From assembly GCA_900318345.1 (NCBI GenBank), contig ONKD01000037.1, positions 1-34,001 on the forward strand: a stretch of 34,001 bases of DNA, in the 5' to 3' direction. This stretch comes from an uncultured Prevotellaceae bacterium (lineage in GTDB: Bacteria; Bacteroidota; Bacteroidia; Bacteroidales; Muribaculaceae). Positions 7,936 through 17,700 of the stretch are shown here, piece by piece. Made by a program: the position numbers and the translations under genes. The notes beneath the pieces are model-generated. The model was not told the DNA's origin and made no database searches. It saw only the letters and a program-made list of their open reading frames with translations. The first letter of the stretch is position 1. Each line of letters begins with the position of its first letter.

Positions 7936-8715
7936 ATGAAGAAAGCAAAGTTTTACATCACTATGGTTGCATTTGTCGCCATCAGCATGACGATGAATGC
8001 GCAGTACACACAGACCGACCGCATCGCCCAAGGTGTGCTCAACGGCATCAACTCAGTGTTGGACTCACAGGAACGCAAGCAGCGTGCCGAAATCCAAACT
8101 CGCGAGAAGGCTCAGTATCAAGTCGATTTCAACGCTGCTATGGACGAGGCTCGCGAGCTGGAGGAGGATGGCAAATATGCTGAAGCCCTTGCCAAGTATG
8201 AAGAGGCCGCCGTGCTGAACTGGAAGTATGGCTACACCGACCAGCGCAATATCACGCGCAAGATCACCAGTCTGTATGGTCCTGCCGGACGCACCGAAGA
8301 GGGTCCCAGTGTCATCAACAACGACAAGGTGACCTTGTCCGATTACTCGGGTTACCGCTTCATGAGAGAGAATCCGATCTTCAAGGCCGATAAGAATGCC
8401 GGTAACATCAAGATCCTTCGCGTGTGCTGCTCCGACACCGAGACCCGCGTGGAATTCGAATATGAGAACGATGAGGCCAAGGCCGTCTATGCCAGCGTCC
8501 CCGCCGATACCTACATCAAGGGCAAGAAGAGTGGCAAGCTGCGCATTGTTCAGGCCCAGAACATTGGCGTCAAACCCTCTAAAGCCCTGATTGAGCAGCC
8601 TTATCAACGACTGCGTTTTGCCCTGATTTTCCCGCCCATGTCACTCGAGGACAACGAGTTTGAACTCAAGATGCCGGGCAAGTACTGGAATTTCAAGAAC
8701 ATCCCTTGCAAGTAA
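7936..8715 (+). CDS. exported TPR-like protein, 259 aa
   Basis: Signal peptide MKKAKFYITMVAFVAISMTMNA, then a charged helical region. Residues about 68-110 resemble a TPR hairpin pair (AMDEARELEEDGKYAEALAK, then YEEAAVLNWKYGYTDQ). The C-terminal half (about 125-259) looks beta-rich and is not recognised; it contains FMRENPIFKADKNAGNIKI and a closing LKMPGKYWNFKNIPCK. No lipobox follows the signal peptide, so it is probably periplasmic or secreted. It starts 19 bases after the AraC gene and is probably co-transcribed with it. Function unknown; a scaffold or adaptor role is only suggested by the TPR-like part. Confidence 0.8.
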   Translation: MKKAKFYITMVAFVAISMTMNAQYTQTDRIAQGVLNGINSVLDSQERKQRAEIQTREKAQYQVDFNAAMDEARELEEDGKYAEALAKYEEAAVLNWKYGYTDQRNITRKITSLYGPAGRTEEGPSVINNDKVTLSDYSGYRFMRENPIFKADKNAGNIKILRVCCSDTETRVEFEYENDEAKAVYASVPADTYIKGKKSGKLRIVQAQNIGVKPSKALIEQPYQRLRFALIFPPMSLEDNEFELKMPGKYWNFKNIPCK

Positions 8716-8776
8716 TCGCTGCAACGCAATTGAAACAGAATCATTTAATACACCATTGTTATAATCAATTAAAATT

Positions 8777-10171
8777 ATGTTCAAGAATATTACCTATCAT
8801 TTTGGCAAGTTGGTTATTGTTGTAGCCATTTTAATTGCCTCAAGTGTTCCTGCCCATGCATGGGAATATACTGACTTCTTGGTGGTGAGCGGACCAAGTT
8901 TGGTGCAGGGTCCTTACGCTCCATCTGATGGCACTTATACTCCAGATTATTCCACCTTCCCCTATTGGGTTGGATCGTTTAACTTTAATTTTACCATCAC
9001 AGTTTTGCCCGATAACATTCCCTCCGATTTCGTTATGCCTGCCAGTGTGGTATCTTATATGAAGGTCAAGGATGCCTATGGCAAATATTATCTGAATAAA
9101 GACATCTCAGAGAATGTTAGAACTGCATTACAAAATAACATAGGTGAACCAGGTTATAGTGATATGGAGACGATTGGAATGATTGAAAGTTTCAATTTGG
9201 ATCTGGGCGGTCAATACGAGTTCAGTCAATACCTGGATTTTTTGAACTGGGACAAGACTGTGATCCAAGAGATTTATGACCCTGCTTCGGTGCGTATTGG
9301 CGGCAATCCCGAACCCGACTTGGGCCAGAATATCGACTTCACTGCTTATTTTAACACGGGCTACCCCTATGATATCGCTTCCTATACCGGCAATGAAAAT
9401 GTGAATTACCGTTTAGAGTACACCGCCCCCAAGAGCACCGAAAGCGTGCTCATCACAAGCGGCAATGTGCCCTTGACCTTTGCCCAGAGCACCACGCCAT
9501 TGATTGCCGTGCGCGACTCGTTGCATCTCGTTGTCGATAAACCCAATGTTGGTACTTACAGGATGCTTTTCGACTCCGACACATGGCCCGTTGCCAACAA
9601 GGATTACTACTTCATCGTCAAGGACACCGTGCGTGCCGAAGCCAGCATCGATCGTGATGTGATTGATCTGAATACCGACGATGAAATCACTGCGAGTGCA
9701 TGGGTGAACTATGGTTTCCCCTATATCCCCGCTGTCAAGCCCGATAATGATACCACTGAGTATGACACTGTTCCCACCGTGCGCTTCATCGCCACCCTGT
9801 ATTTTGACTATGGCACCGCTTATCGTGTTGCCGATACGGTTGCTGTTGTGGATGAGGCATTTGCCGAGAATGATCTTGACTTACGCCGCGAGATGAAAAT
9901 CAGTCTCGATAGCGTCAAGCAAAAATACACAAATACTGATTTTCAGCCTTGTGTGAATGTGACCATCTCATTGAATCGCAGTAATGTGTTTACTAAGGAT
10001 TTCCCTGTGACTATCAAAGCTATCAATACCGCTGTCGAAGAGATTTCCGCAGCCCTTCCCGAGAACCGTCGTGGCATCTACGACATCATGGGCCGGAAGA
10101 TCGACATGCCGTTCGAGCAACTGCCTAGCGGCATCTATATCGTTGACGGCAAGAAGGTAGCCAAGCGGTAA
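8777..10171 (+). CDS. exported protein with C-terminal sorting-like tail, 464 aa
   Basis: It has a hydrophobic N-terminal signal (about residues 10-28, LVIVVAILIASSVPAHA) and a long beta-rich body rich in aspartate, tyrosine and proline without a recognised enzyme motif. The last 30 residues (RGIYDIMGRKIDM, then LPSGIYIVDGKKVAKR) match the tail seen on many Prevotella and relatives' exported proteins, resembling a type IX secretion sorting signal. It is therefore probably surface-exposed or secreted. It follows the TPR-like gene by 61 bases on the same strand. I do not recognise the body domain; it may be an adhesin-like or substrate-binding protein. Confidence 0.8.
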   Translation: MFKNITYHFGKLVIVVAILIASSVPAHAWEYTDFLVVSGPSLVQGPYAPSDGTYTPDYSTFPYWVGSFNFNFTITVLPDNIPSDFVMPASVVSYMKVKDAYGKYYLNKDISENVRTALQNNIGEPGYSDMETIGMIESFNLDLGGQYEFSQYLDFLNWDKTVIQEIYDPASVRIGGNPEPDLGQNIDFTAYFNTGYPYDIASYTGNENVNYRLEYTAPKSTESVLITSGNVPLTFAQSTTPLIAVRDSLHLVVDKPNVGTYRMLFDSDTWPVANKDYYFIVKDTVRAEASIDRDVIDLNTDDEITASAWVNYGFPYIPAVKPDNDTTEYDTVPTVRFIATLYFDYGTAYRVADTVAVVDEAFAENDLDLRREMKISLDSVKQKYTNTDFQPCVNVTISLNRSNVFTKDFPVTIKAINTAVEEISAALPENRRGIYDIMGRKIDMPFEQLPSGIYIVDGKKVAKR

Positions 10172-10261
10172 ACTATGTCATTGACCATTCAATTTTTTAT
10201 AACACCTAATTATTATTTATTTAATTAATTATTAATTTTTTAAAAATCAAAAAACCAAAAA

Positions 10262-10750
10262 ATGAAGAAGTTTTTATTTACTGTAGGCGCCATCATGTGT
10301 GTTGCCTTACTGAGTGTTTGCATGTCATCGTGTGACGAAGAGAACGAGCCATTAAATGCTATCTATACGGTTAGCACCGCTATGACCAATGAGCAGAAAA
10401 AAATAACGTCTGTTGATGGCAATACCGAAGCTAAAGCAAATTATGAAGCCCTTTATGCCGAGTTTCAGCAGTTGGTCAAAACCGATACATGGAATGTGGA
10501 TATCAACAAGAAGAATCAAGATGAGGTCCTGAAGCGTGAAGATCAAAATGCCAAGAAGAAATTTGACGATATGGTCGCCAAGGTTAATGCTTTCAAGGCC
10601 AAACTCGATAAACTTGACAAGACCCTCGTGAAGAACCAGTTTGACTGGGATTTCGACGCAGTAGTTACTTGCATTCGAGGCGAACTCAGTGGCAACACGA
10701 TTCTTGACACCAAGACGATCGCCATCCATTACGATGGTATGACCGACTGA
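10262..10750 (+). CDS. surface lipoprotein, 162 aa
   Basis: The signal peptide ends in a lipobox with the lipidated cysteine at residue 24 (CMSSCDEENEP). The acidic residues directly after the cysteine resemble the Bacteroidota lipoprotein export signal, which sends lipoproteins to the outer face of the outer membrane. The mature part is short, charged and largely helical (KKFDDMVAKVNAFKAKLDKL), possibly coiled coil, with a small beta-like end. No family recognised. The upstream gap of 90 bases is extremely AT-rich. It is followed 61 bases later by a second lipoprotein with a similar leader, so the two probably act together. Confidence 0.8.
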   Translation: MKKFLFTVGAIMCVALLSVCMSSCDEENEPLNAIYTVSTAMTNEQKKITSVDGNTEAKANYEALYAEFQQLVKTDTWNVDINKKNQDEVLKREDQNAKKKFDDMVAKVNAFKAKLDKLDKTLVKNQFDWDFDAVVTCIRGELSGNTILDTKTIAIHYDGMTD

Positions 10751-10811
10751 TAGTGAGTAAAAACGATTATACACCTAAATTTTAATATTAATCTAACTAG
10801 AATCAAAAATT

Positions 10812-11339
10812 ATGAAGAAGTTTTTTTATATGAGTGTGTTGGTCCTCATGGCCGCCCTCACCCTGACAAGCTGTGGCAGTGACGATGATGGCAAGGACGA
10901 ACCCAAGCCTTCGACCAAGACTGTGAACTATGAGGCATCTGTCACCCTCTCCCAAGACTTGATTGACCTCTGTAACGTGACTCTGACCTACAAGGATGGT
11001 GATGGCAAAACCGTTACCGAGAATGTCACATCCACTACGTGGAGTAAAAAGTTTGCTGTCAAGACTCTGCCCGCCGTTGTCGGTGTAAAGTGTGACTATA
11101 AGATGAAGGAAGGTGTACAGCTGACAAAGGAAAAGTATGACATCATTGCCACCCTTAACCACTATCCCACCATTGATGGTGCGAAAAAAGGATTTGATCA
11201 GCCCTTCATCTACACTCAAAACCAAGGTTTGAGAGCCGACAAGGTTGCCGAAATATTGGGCAAGACATCTGGTAGGATGTACGGCTACAATATTAGTGCT
11301 AATGGCGAAGTCACCACTACTGAAAATATCACCTTTTAA
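10812..11339 (+). CDS. surface lipoprotein, 175 aa
   Basis: Lipobox LTSC with cysteine 21 followed by GSDDDGKDE, a strong acidic surface-export signature. The mature protein looks beta-rich, perhaps an Ig-like or sandwich fold (VTLTYKDGDGKTVTENVTST). No catalytic motif is seen and the family is not recognised. It lies between another lipoprotein and the hydrolase pair. A long perfect inverted repeat follows the stop codon, which may end or attenuate transcription before the hydrolases. Confidence 0.8.
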   Translation: MKKFFYMSVLVLMAALTLTSCGSDDDGKDEPKPSTKTVNYEASVTLSQDLIDLCNVTLTYKDGDGKTVTENVTSTTWSKKFAVKTLPAVVGVKCDYKMKEGVQLTKEKYDIIATLNHYPTIDGAKKGFDQPFIYTQNQGLRADKVAEILGKTSGRMYGYNISANGEVTTTENITF

Positions 11340-11364
11340 ATAGTGTTTATCACTAATTGACTAA

Positions 11365-11413
11365 GACAACGAACCCATTTATTACTCAAAAAGTAATTTA
11401 TAGGTTCGTTGTC
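11365..11413. terminator. long perfect hairpin between lipoprotein and hydrolase
   Basis: GACAACGAACC (11365-11375) and GGTTCGTTGTC (11403-11413) form an 11-bp perfect stem; inside it ATTACT (11381-11386) pairs with AGTAAT (11392-11397). There is no T-run after it, so it may be a processing or attenuation structure, not a classical terminator. A small palindrome CCCGA-gt-TCGGG follows at 11444-11455. Confidence 0.5.
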
Positions 11414-11488
11414 CAAATATAATCATCACATTAATAATTAATACCCGAGTTCGGGATAAGGAAAAGTGTTTATTAATCAATTTTCAAG

Positions 11489-12862
11489 ATGAACAAGAAG
11501 AATATGTTTAAGAGCCTGTTGCTCATGTGTTTGTTGGCCTTGCCGTTAAATACCTTGGCCGACAACTACAAGCGTGGAGACTGTGATCGGAATGGAGAAG
11601 TGAACATTGCAGATGTTTCGGCATTGATTGACTATCTGCTTACTGACCAGTGGACCGATGATCCTGCAACCTATGACCTAGATGCCCAGGTCGTGCAGAC
11701 CCGCAGCTGCCACGCCCTCGCCGGTCTGGCTGATGACATCCTCAATCTCCATTTCAATCAGATCATCTTTGAATACACCTCGGTGGGCCCCGACATGAAG
11801 ACCCCCGTGCGTCTGACAGGTGTCATCTCGATGAATCCCGCCGTGTTCACCAAGCAGGCCGCTCCTCGTGCACTCATGTTCTACAACGAGTTCACGACCG
11901 CCAAGCATGGTGAACGCACCTCCCAGAACGAGATTGACGACGTGGGTTTCTATATGAACAAATATCAGAACCTGATTGCCGTCTCGGCTGACCTGTATGG
12001 ATGGACGCTGACCGAGGACAAGCCCCAGGCCTACTGCTGCCCGGAGATTACCGCTCAGGAATCCATTGACTGCTGGGATGCCGCTATGGGCATCTTGAGA
12101 GACATGGGTTATGCCATAGATGGCTTGCACACCTTCAACGTGGGTTACTCTAGTGGCGGCTTCTCGGCCATTGCCCTGCAGCGCTATGTGGACGAGAAGC
12201 GTCCCGACCTGCACTGGGACCTCACTGCAGCAGGCGCAGCCCCCTTTGACATCTGCACCATCTATGAGAACTATGTCGAGACCGATTTCTCGGGTTACAT
12301 CTGCGCCCTGCCCCTTATGATGGTGGCCTACAAGGAGACCTACAACATGGACTTCAGCTACAGCGACGTCTTCCGGGAGCCCCTTGCCAGCCACATTCAG
12401 GATTGGATCCTCTCCAAGGACTATGGCACATGGGACATCAACAACCTGATCGGCACCGAGAGGATCAGTGAGGTGCTCACACCGGCTGCGCTCGACTACA
12501 CTACCGGCGTCGGCAAGGTAGTCTATGACAAGTTCCGCAGCAACTCGCTGTGCGGTCCCGGTCAGGACTGGCAGCCTAGCACCCAGACCAAGTTCTTCAT
12601 CATGCACAGCTCAGGCGACCTGTACATGAATTATCAAGTGGGCGTAGAGATGGCCGACTATCTCAAGAGCAAGGGTTGCCAAGTAGAGACCGACTTTGCC
12701 AATACGGGCAATCACGTATACTATGGTCTGTTGACGTTTACTGGCGGTACCATCCTGCGCATGGAGGAAATGTTGGGCGACAGCGAGAATATAACCAAAA
12801 TCAAGGAAATGTTTGACCAGGTCAAGGATACGATCAGCGAAATCATGGATGTTGATCTGTAG
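11489..12862 (+). CDS. exported alpha/beta hydrolase with N-terminal dockerin-like repeat, 457 aa
   Basis: Signal peptide (residues 1-24), then a single dockerin-like calcium-binding repeat at about 29-52 (GDCDRNGEVNIADVSALIDY), then an alpha/beta hydrolase domain. The nucleophile motif is VGYSSGGFSA with Ser221; the likely acid is Asp377 in HSSGDLYMN and the base His409 in TGNHVYYG, in the order expected for the fold. The domain resembles secretory lipase/esterase-like families, but the substrate cannot be read. Placement of the dockerin directly after the signal peptide differs from its C-terminal position in the two other dockerin proteins here. The next gene is a diverged paralog without dockerin, 70 bases downstream. 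The acid and base assignments are inferred from order and context. Confidence 0.85.
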   Translation: MNKKNMFKSLLLMCLLALPLNTLADNYKRGDCDRNGEVNIADVSALIDYLLTDQWTDDPATYDLDAQVVQTRSCHALAGLADDILNLHFNQIIFEYTSVGPDMKTPVRLTGVISMNPAVFTKQAAPRALMFYNEFTTAKHGERTSQNEIDDVGFYMNKYQNLIAVSADLYGWTLTEDKPQAYCCPEITAQESIDCWDAAMGILRDMGYAIDGLHTFNVGYSSGGFSAIALQRYVDEKRPDLHWDLTAAGAAPFDICTIYENYVETDFSGYICALPLMMVAYKETYNMDFSYSDVFREPLASHIQDWILSKDYGTWDINNLIGTERISEVLTPAALDYTTGVGKVVYDKFRSNSLCGPGQDWQPSTQTKFFIMHSSGDLYMNYQVGVEMADYLKSKGCQVETDFANTGNHVYYGLLTFTGGTILRMEEMLGDSENITKIKEMFDQVKDTISEIMDVDL

Positions 12863-12932
12863 TCTTTAGTCCTTACTTAGTCTTTAGGTTTTATGCTTGA
12901 ATAATCTATAATTTTAAATTTGAGTAAGAATT

Positions 12933-14735
12933 ATGAAGAAATTGTTATTAACATTCATGTTTGCGCTTGCTACGATGTGTGTGAGCGCCCAATCATTTGG
13001 AGATGTGCCAGCAACGGTCGATCCCAATGATGTGACCATTCTCAAGAAGAGTGTGATGGTAGTTGCTCAGCACGACACTATCGTACCTAATGCCAAGACC
13101 GGCAAGATGGACACACTGAAAGTGAGAGACGGGGGTAGGGTTTTCACTCCCGAGGAGTTTGAGCAACTGTCACGCGAGCCCAAAAGACTTCGCGCTGCTG
13201 TAGTCCCCGGCGAACAGTGGGGCCCTGATGACGGTGATAGAAAACCTCTCGGTTTTTGGAATTATATCTCTGTATTCCTATACACCTATAAATACCCGTC
13301 GGTCGATGCTGATGGCAATGTCATCTACCTCTCGGCTCTCATGGGTGTACCACGCGCCTCATGGACCTCCTGGGCCCATGCCATGCCCAACAACCTGATT
13401 ATTGGTTGCCACGAGACGATAACGAGTAACTTTGAGTGTCCTTCGGAGTGGAGCAACTACGGGTTCATGTCAACAGCTACAGGTAATGGCATGATGCTGT
13501 GCTATGCTCAAAATAATTATATGCGTCAGCCATGCAATCTGGTCATCATACCCGACTATGAGGGTTATGGCATCACTAAAGACCGCGCTCACCCTTATTT
13601 GTACCAAGAGTTGACAGCCCGTCAGGTGGTGGACGGTGTGCGCAGTGGTCTTGCCATGTATCAACACCTTGTCGATATCGAGGAGGTCGATCCCTTTGAG
13701 CCCAACTGGCAGAGTGTGGCTATCGGTTACTCGCAAGGGGGCTCGGTGGCACTGGCCACGCACAAGTTCATTGAGCTTAATGGCCTTGCCGACGAACTGC
13801 ACTTCGCCGGCTCGGTGTGCGGCGACGGTCCCTATGACCCCGTGGCACACTTGCGCTATTACATGCAAGACGACGGTAAAACCTACGATGGTAATAACAG
13901 GTCTATTCACCGCAAGGGAAAGGTGTCGATGCCTATCGTGATGCCGCTTATCCTCAAGGGCATGTGCGACAGCAATCCCTTGATGAAGCAGCACTATGTT
14001 GACGATTACCTGAGCACGAAATTCCTGCTCACCGAATCGATAAAATTTCTCGAGGCTAAGGCCAACGACAATGTAGACGACCAGTACAACACCGATCGCA
14101 TCAATAAAGAATATGTGAAAATGATGAGGGAGGGTAAAACCGGGTCATATACCAAAAACTATCACGATAGCGAAGGGGCGTTCACCTTAACCAAGCATCT
14201 TTCGGCCGAGGAGTTCCAGGATGTGATGGAATTCTACGATCCTGGGATTTTTTCTAAGATGCAGGCACATGGTAAACTTGATAGCATTATGACACCAATC
14301 TGTTTGGCTTACTTCAAAAACCTTACTGCCGACACACCAGTGCCCACCGAGCCTGGTGTGATGGAAGACCTGCACCGTGCCCTCGAGAGCAACAACCTCA
14401 CCAAGGGGTGGACTCCGCAGCACCGCATCGCATTCTTCCACTCAACCTACGACACCGTAGTACCCTACGAGAACCTGCTCTCGTTCATCCGCAACCAGCA
14501 AGGCCTCACTTACTACTTCTACGATAGCAAGCGCAGCCGTACCACGGCAGCCGGTGTGACCTGCACGACTGCCAGCGAAGGTGATGCCGACGTGTATATA
14601 CGCGATGCCTCCTGCACCGACGACCACGTGGACGCCGGCAAAGACTTCTTTATGACAGGTGCCTCGGGCTATCTCGTGGGACTCTCGCCCGACATTCAGA
14701 TGATTAAATGGGTTTTAACTGGTAATGATGATTAA
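12933..14735 (+). CDS. exported alpha/beta hydrolase, 600 aa
   Basis: Signal peptide MKKLLLTFMFALATMCVSAQ. The hydrolase core has AIGYSQGGSVAL with nucleophile Ser267, a likely acid Asp507 (HSTYDTVVP) and a likely base His565 (CTDDHVDAG). Several N-terminal segments parallel the upstream hydrolase, for example FLYTYKYPSVDADGN against FEYTSVGPDMKTPV and TARQVVDGVRSGLAMYQHL against TAQESIDCWDAAMGILRDM, so the two are tandem paralogs. GYSQGG-type enzymes include secretory lipases and esterases. It has a longer N-terminal part (about residues 20-110) of unknown role and no dockerin. The next gene begins 22 bases after its stop. Confidence 0.85.
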   Translation: MKKLLLTFMFALATMCVSAQSFGDVPATVDPNDVTILKKSVMVVAQHDTIVPNAKTGKMDTLKVRDGGRVFTPEEFEQLSREPKRLRAAVVPGEQWGPDDGDRKPLGFWNYISVFLYTYKYPSVDADGNVIYLSALMGVPRASWTSWAHAMPNNLIIGCHETITSNFECPSEWSNYGFMSTATGNGMMLCYAQNNYMRQPCNLVIIPDYEGYGITKDRAHPYLYQELTARQVVDGVRSGLAMYQHLVDIEEVDPFEPNWQSVAIGYSQGGSVALATHKFIELNGLADELHFAGSVCGDGPYDPVAHLRYYMQDDGKTYDGNNRSIHRKGKVSMPIVMPLILKGMCDSNPLMKQHYVDDYLSTKFLLTESIKFLEAKANDNVDDQYNTDRINKEYVKMMREGKTGSYTKNYHDSEGAFTLTKHLSAEEFQDVMEFYDPGIFSKMQAHGKLDSIMTPICLAYFKNLTADTPVPTEPGVMEDLHRALESNNLTKGWTPQHRIAFFHSTYDTVVPYENLLSFIRNQQGLTYYFYDSKRSRTTAAGVTCTTASEGDADVYIRDASCTDDHVDAGKDFFMTGASGYLVGLSPDIQMIKWVLTGNDD

Positions 14736-14757
14736 CCCTTTAAAATACAATAATAAA

Positions 14758-17700
14758 ATGAAAAAGTTTATTTCCCTGTTCTTAAGCATGCTGTTGCCCA
14801 TGGCAGTAATGGCTGCTTACATCGAAGAAGGAACGATTGATATTACAGTGGGCGGCTCCACCCGAACTGTTCCGGTTCAAATCGACTATTTAAATCATTC
14901 CGTCATCCTGGGCAACGGGCGCAACGCCTGTATACCGCACTATTTAGAAGGGACTGTTTTCATTCCTGGAACTCACAGGGTTCAGGGCTATGACTTTGCT
15001 GTAAATGTCGGGACCTATGCCTTCCGCATGTGCAGTGGCATCACACAAGTGACGATTGGCGAGGGCTCCACCAGCATTGGTGACTGTGCCTTTGTGGGAT
15101 GCTCTAAGCTTGAAAAGGTGACTCTGCCAGCATCGCTCTCCCGTGTGGGCCGTGCCGCATTTGCCGGACTTAAGTCCCTAAAGTACATGGAGTGCAAGGG
15201 TAGCACAGCACCCACTTGGAGCTATAACGATGTGTTTTACTTCTATGGCAGCAAGCGCGGCACGTCAAGATCGGGGCAAAACCGCACGCTCTATGTGCCA
15301 GCACAAGCCATTGATAGCTACAATAACACCAATTATGGAGACACCATTGGCTGGAAAGACGCCTTTGCACGCATCTATGAGCGCACCTCCGATGCCGTTG
15401 CCATCAGCAGCAAAGCCGAGCTCAAGACGTTCTGCGAAAAAGTGAACAATGGAACGACATTTGAGTACTATGATGGCGCCACCTCATTTGAACTCACTGC
15501 TGATATCGAGTGGGACTTTGACACCGACGGTCAATGGATACCCATTGGCACCACTGCTCACCCGTTTGACGGATGCTTTGATGGTAATGGCCACAAGATT
15601 ACGGGACTGAAGATGAATGCTACCACTTATTGTGCCGGACTCTTTGGCTATGCCGACAATGCCTATATCCACAATCTATATCTGGAGAATCCATGCGTTT
15701 TTGGCACGGATTATACGGGTGCTGTATTGGGATATTGTAACAACTATACCCGCGTGAGCGATGTGCTTGTTACCAGCAATGCTGGGAACGGAGATTTCAC
15801 TGTGCGTGCAACTGGTAGCGCCGGCGGCATTGTGGGATTTGTTAAGAATGGTGTGATAGAGCACTGCTACTTCGAGGGGCGAGTGTGGTCCCACCAAGGT
15901 TGGGCTGGCGGCATCGTGGGCCACATGCAAAACGGTAAAGTTGAAGACTGCGCAGCTGGTTCCTATGTTGCCAACCTACAAAACTCAGACAACTGGCGCC
16001 TGGGTGGCATCGTGGGTGGCACTTATGGCAGCTACACCCCCGGACAGGTGAATGTCACCATCAATCGATGCCTGGCTTGGTCTAACTTCATTATTGAGGG
16101 GAATTACTCACCCGGTGAAAAAATGAGTTATTCCGGTTGGATTCTTGGATATGCCAATGTGCCCACCGAGATTACCAATTGCGCCTACTATGTAGATCCC
16201 GATAAGCGCAGTTATGAAATCTACGGAGGTAGTACCGAGAATATTAACGTCTATTGCGATAACAACGCAATCAATGGTGATAATGCGACCTACACGACCT
16301 TCAACAGCCTCATGGAGCGCAATACTGAGCCATACTTGGGCAATGAAAACTGGTACTACTTCACCGAGGGCTTTGATAACTATCCTGTACCCTCAAATTT
16401 GAAGGACCTGTATCTTGCCAACATGGTTTACGACATCGATGACAAGGGCATTATTTATCTGCCTGTGCACGACGAGAACAACCAAATCGTTGCCTACAAG
16501 GTGAAAGGCTATGACAGCAATGTTCCGCTGGATACGTGGGACGGCGAATTAACGATACTGGAAATTCCCCTAACACACAAGGATAAGCCGGTAACTGAGA
16601 TTTTGCCCAAGGCATTCGCCGGCCAAACCGGTTTGGATATACTGCAAATTGGCCATTCTGAAATCAATTACGACTCTAATGTCACAGCTATTGGCGACTC
16701 GGCATGTATGGCCTCGACCCTCAAATATATTCTCATGTATTGCCCAAACCTGACAACCATTGGCAACAGTGCATTTGAGGACTGCGACTCACTGCGTGAG
16801 GTTAGACTTCCCAATAGTGTCACCACAGTGCACAAGCGCGCCTTCCGCGGTTGTGACGAACTCTTCCGTTTCTATATTGGCAGTGGTTTTAAAGACCATG
16901 ACGACAATTTCATTGCCTATTGCCCCAACCTCGATGGACTTTATTTGGAAAGGGTCGGAAATACCTCTCCCAACAGCAATGGTTACCTTGTGGTCAACAA
17001 CATGCTGCTGCACAACGTGGGCAATTATCGCAGTTATGTAGTCGCCTGCGCTCCAGGTGCGAGTGGCGACGTCGTGCTGCCTGTGGAATACCTCACCAAT
17101 AGCGAAGTCAACATCTTTGGCAGCTCATTTGCCAGCTGCGACAAGGTCACCAGTGTCACCATCCCTGCTAACAAGAAATACTCCATGGGCAAGGGTGTCT
17201 TTGACGGGTGCCACAACATGCGCTATATCGACATGCGAGGCGCACAACGCTTCGAGAAGGAAAATGGCCAGCCATTGCCTTGGAACGTGGAGCGCAACGA
17301 CCCCCAAGATTCATTTTATGGCCTGAGCGAGCGCACCATCATCTGGACCGATGCAACGACCACTTGCGAGGAGAGTGAAGTAAACGTGGTTGCAGGCAAT
17401 CATGCCAACTCACTCCTGCTCACCGATGGCTGGGACTTTGTGGCCAAGGCGGAATTCACTACTGGTAGCGCAAGTCTGAACCGAGTGCTGGGCGCAAAAC
17501 TCGTACGCGATGAATATGAGGAAAATGGAGAGATTATCACCAATACCTACTATGAGCACACTGGCTACAGCGTGTATCTGCCTTATCCGCTCACGCTCAC
17601 TGGCGATAACGTGAAGGTGTATGAGCCTCTTGAAATTCTCACCGAGGACAATAACACCATCGTCTCGTTCAGTGAAGTGGAAGGTGGGGAGATGGAAGCT

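Noticed and set aside
11678-12607. 309-codon minus-strand open frame within the first hydrolase gene
   Set aside because: It mirrors a well-supported hydrolase with signal peptide and catalytic motifs, has no promoter or family features, and is a codon-bias shadow.
13470-13994. 174-codon minus-strand frame in the second hydrolase
   Set aside because: Shadow of the hydrolase frame, no independent signals.
14725-14757. Upstream start for the giant LRR gene
   Set aside because: Overlaps the hydrolase gene and puts a polar leader before a perfect signal peptide that starts at 14758.
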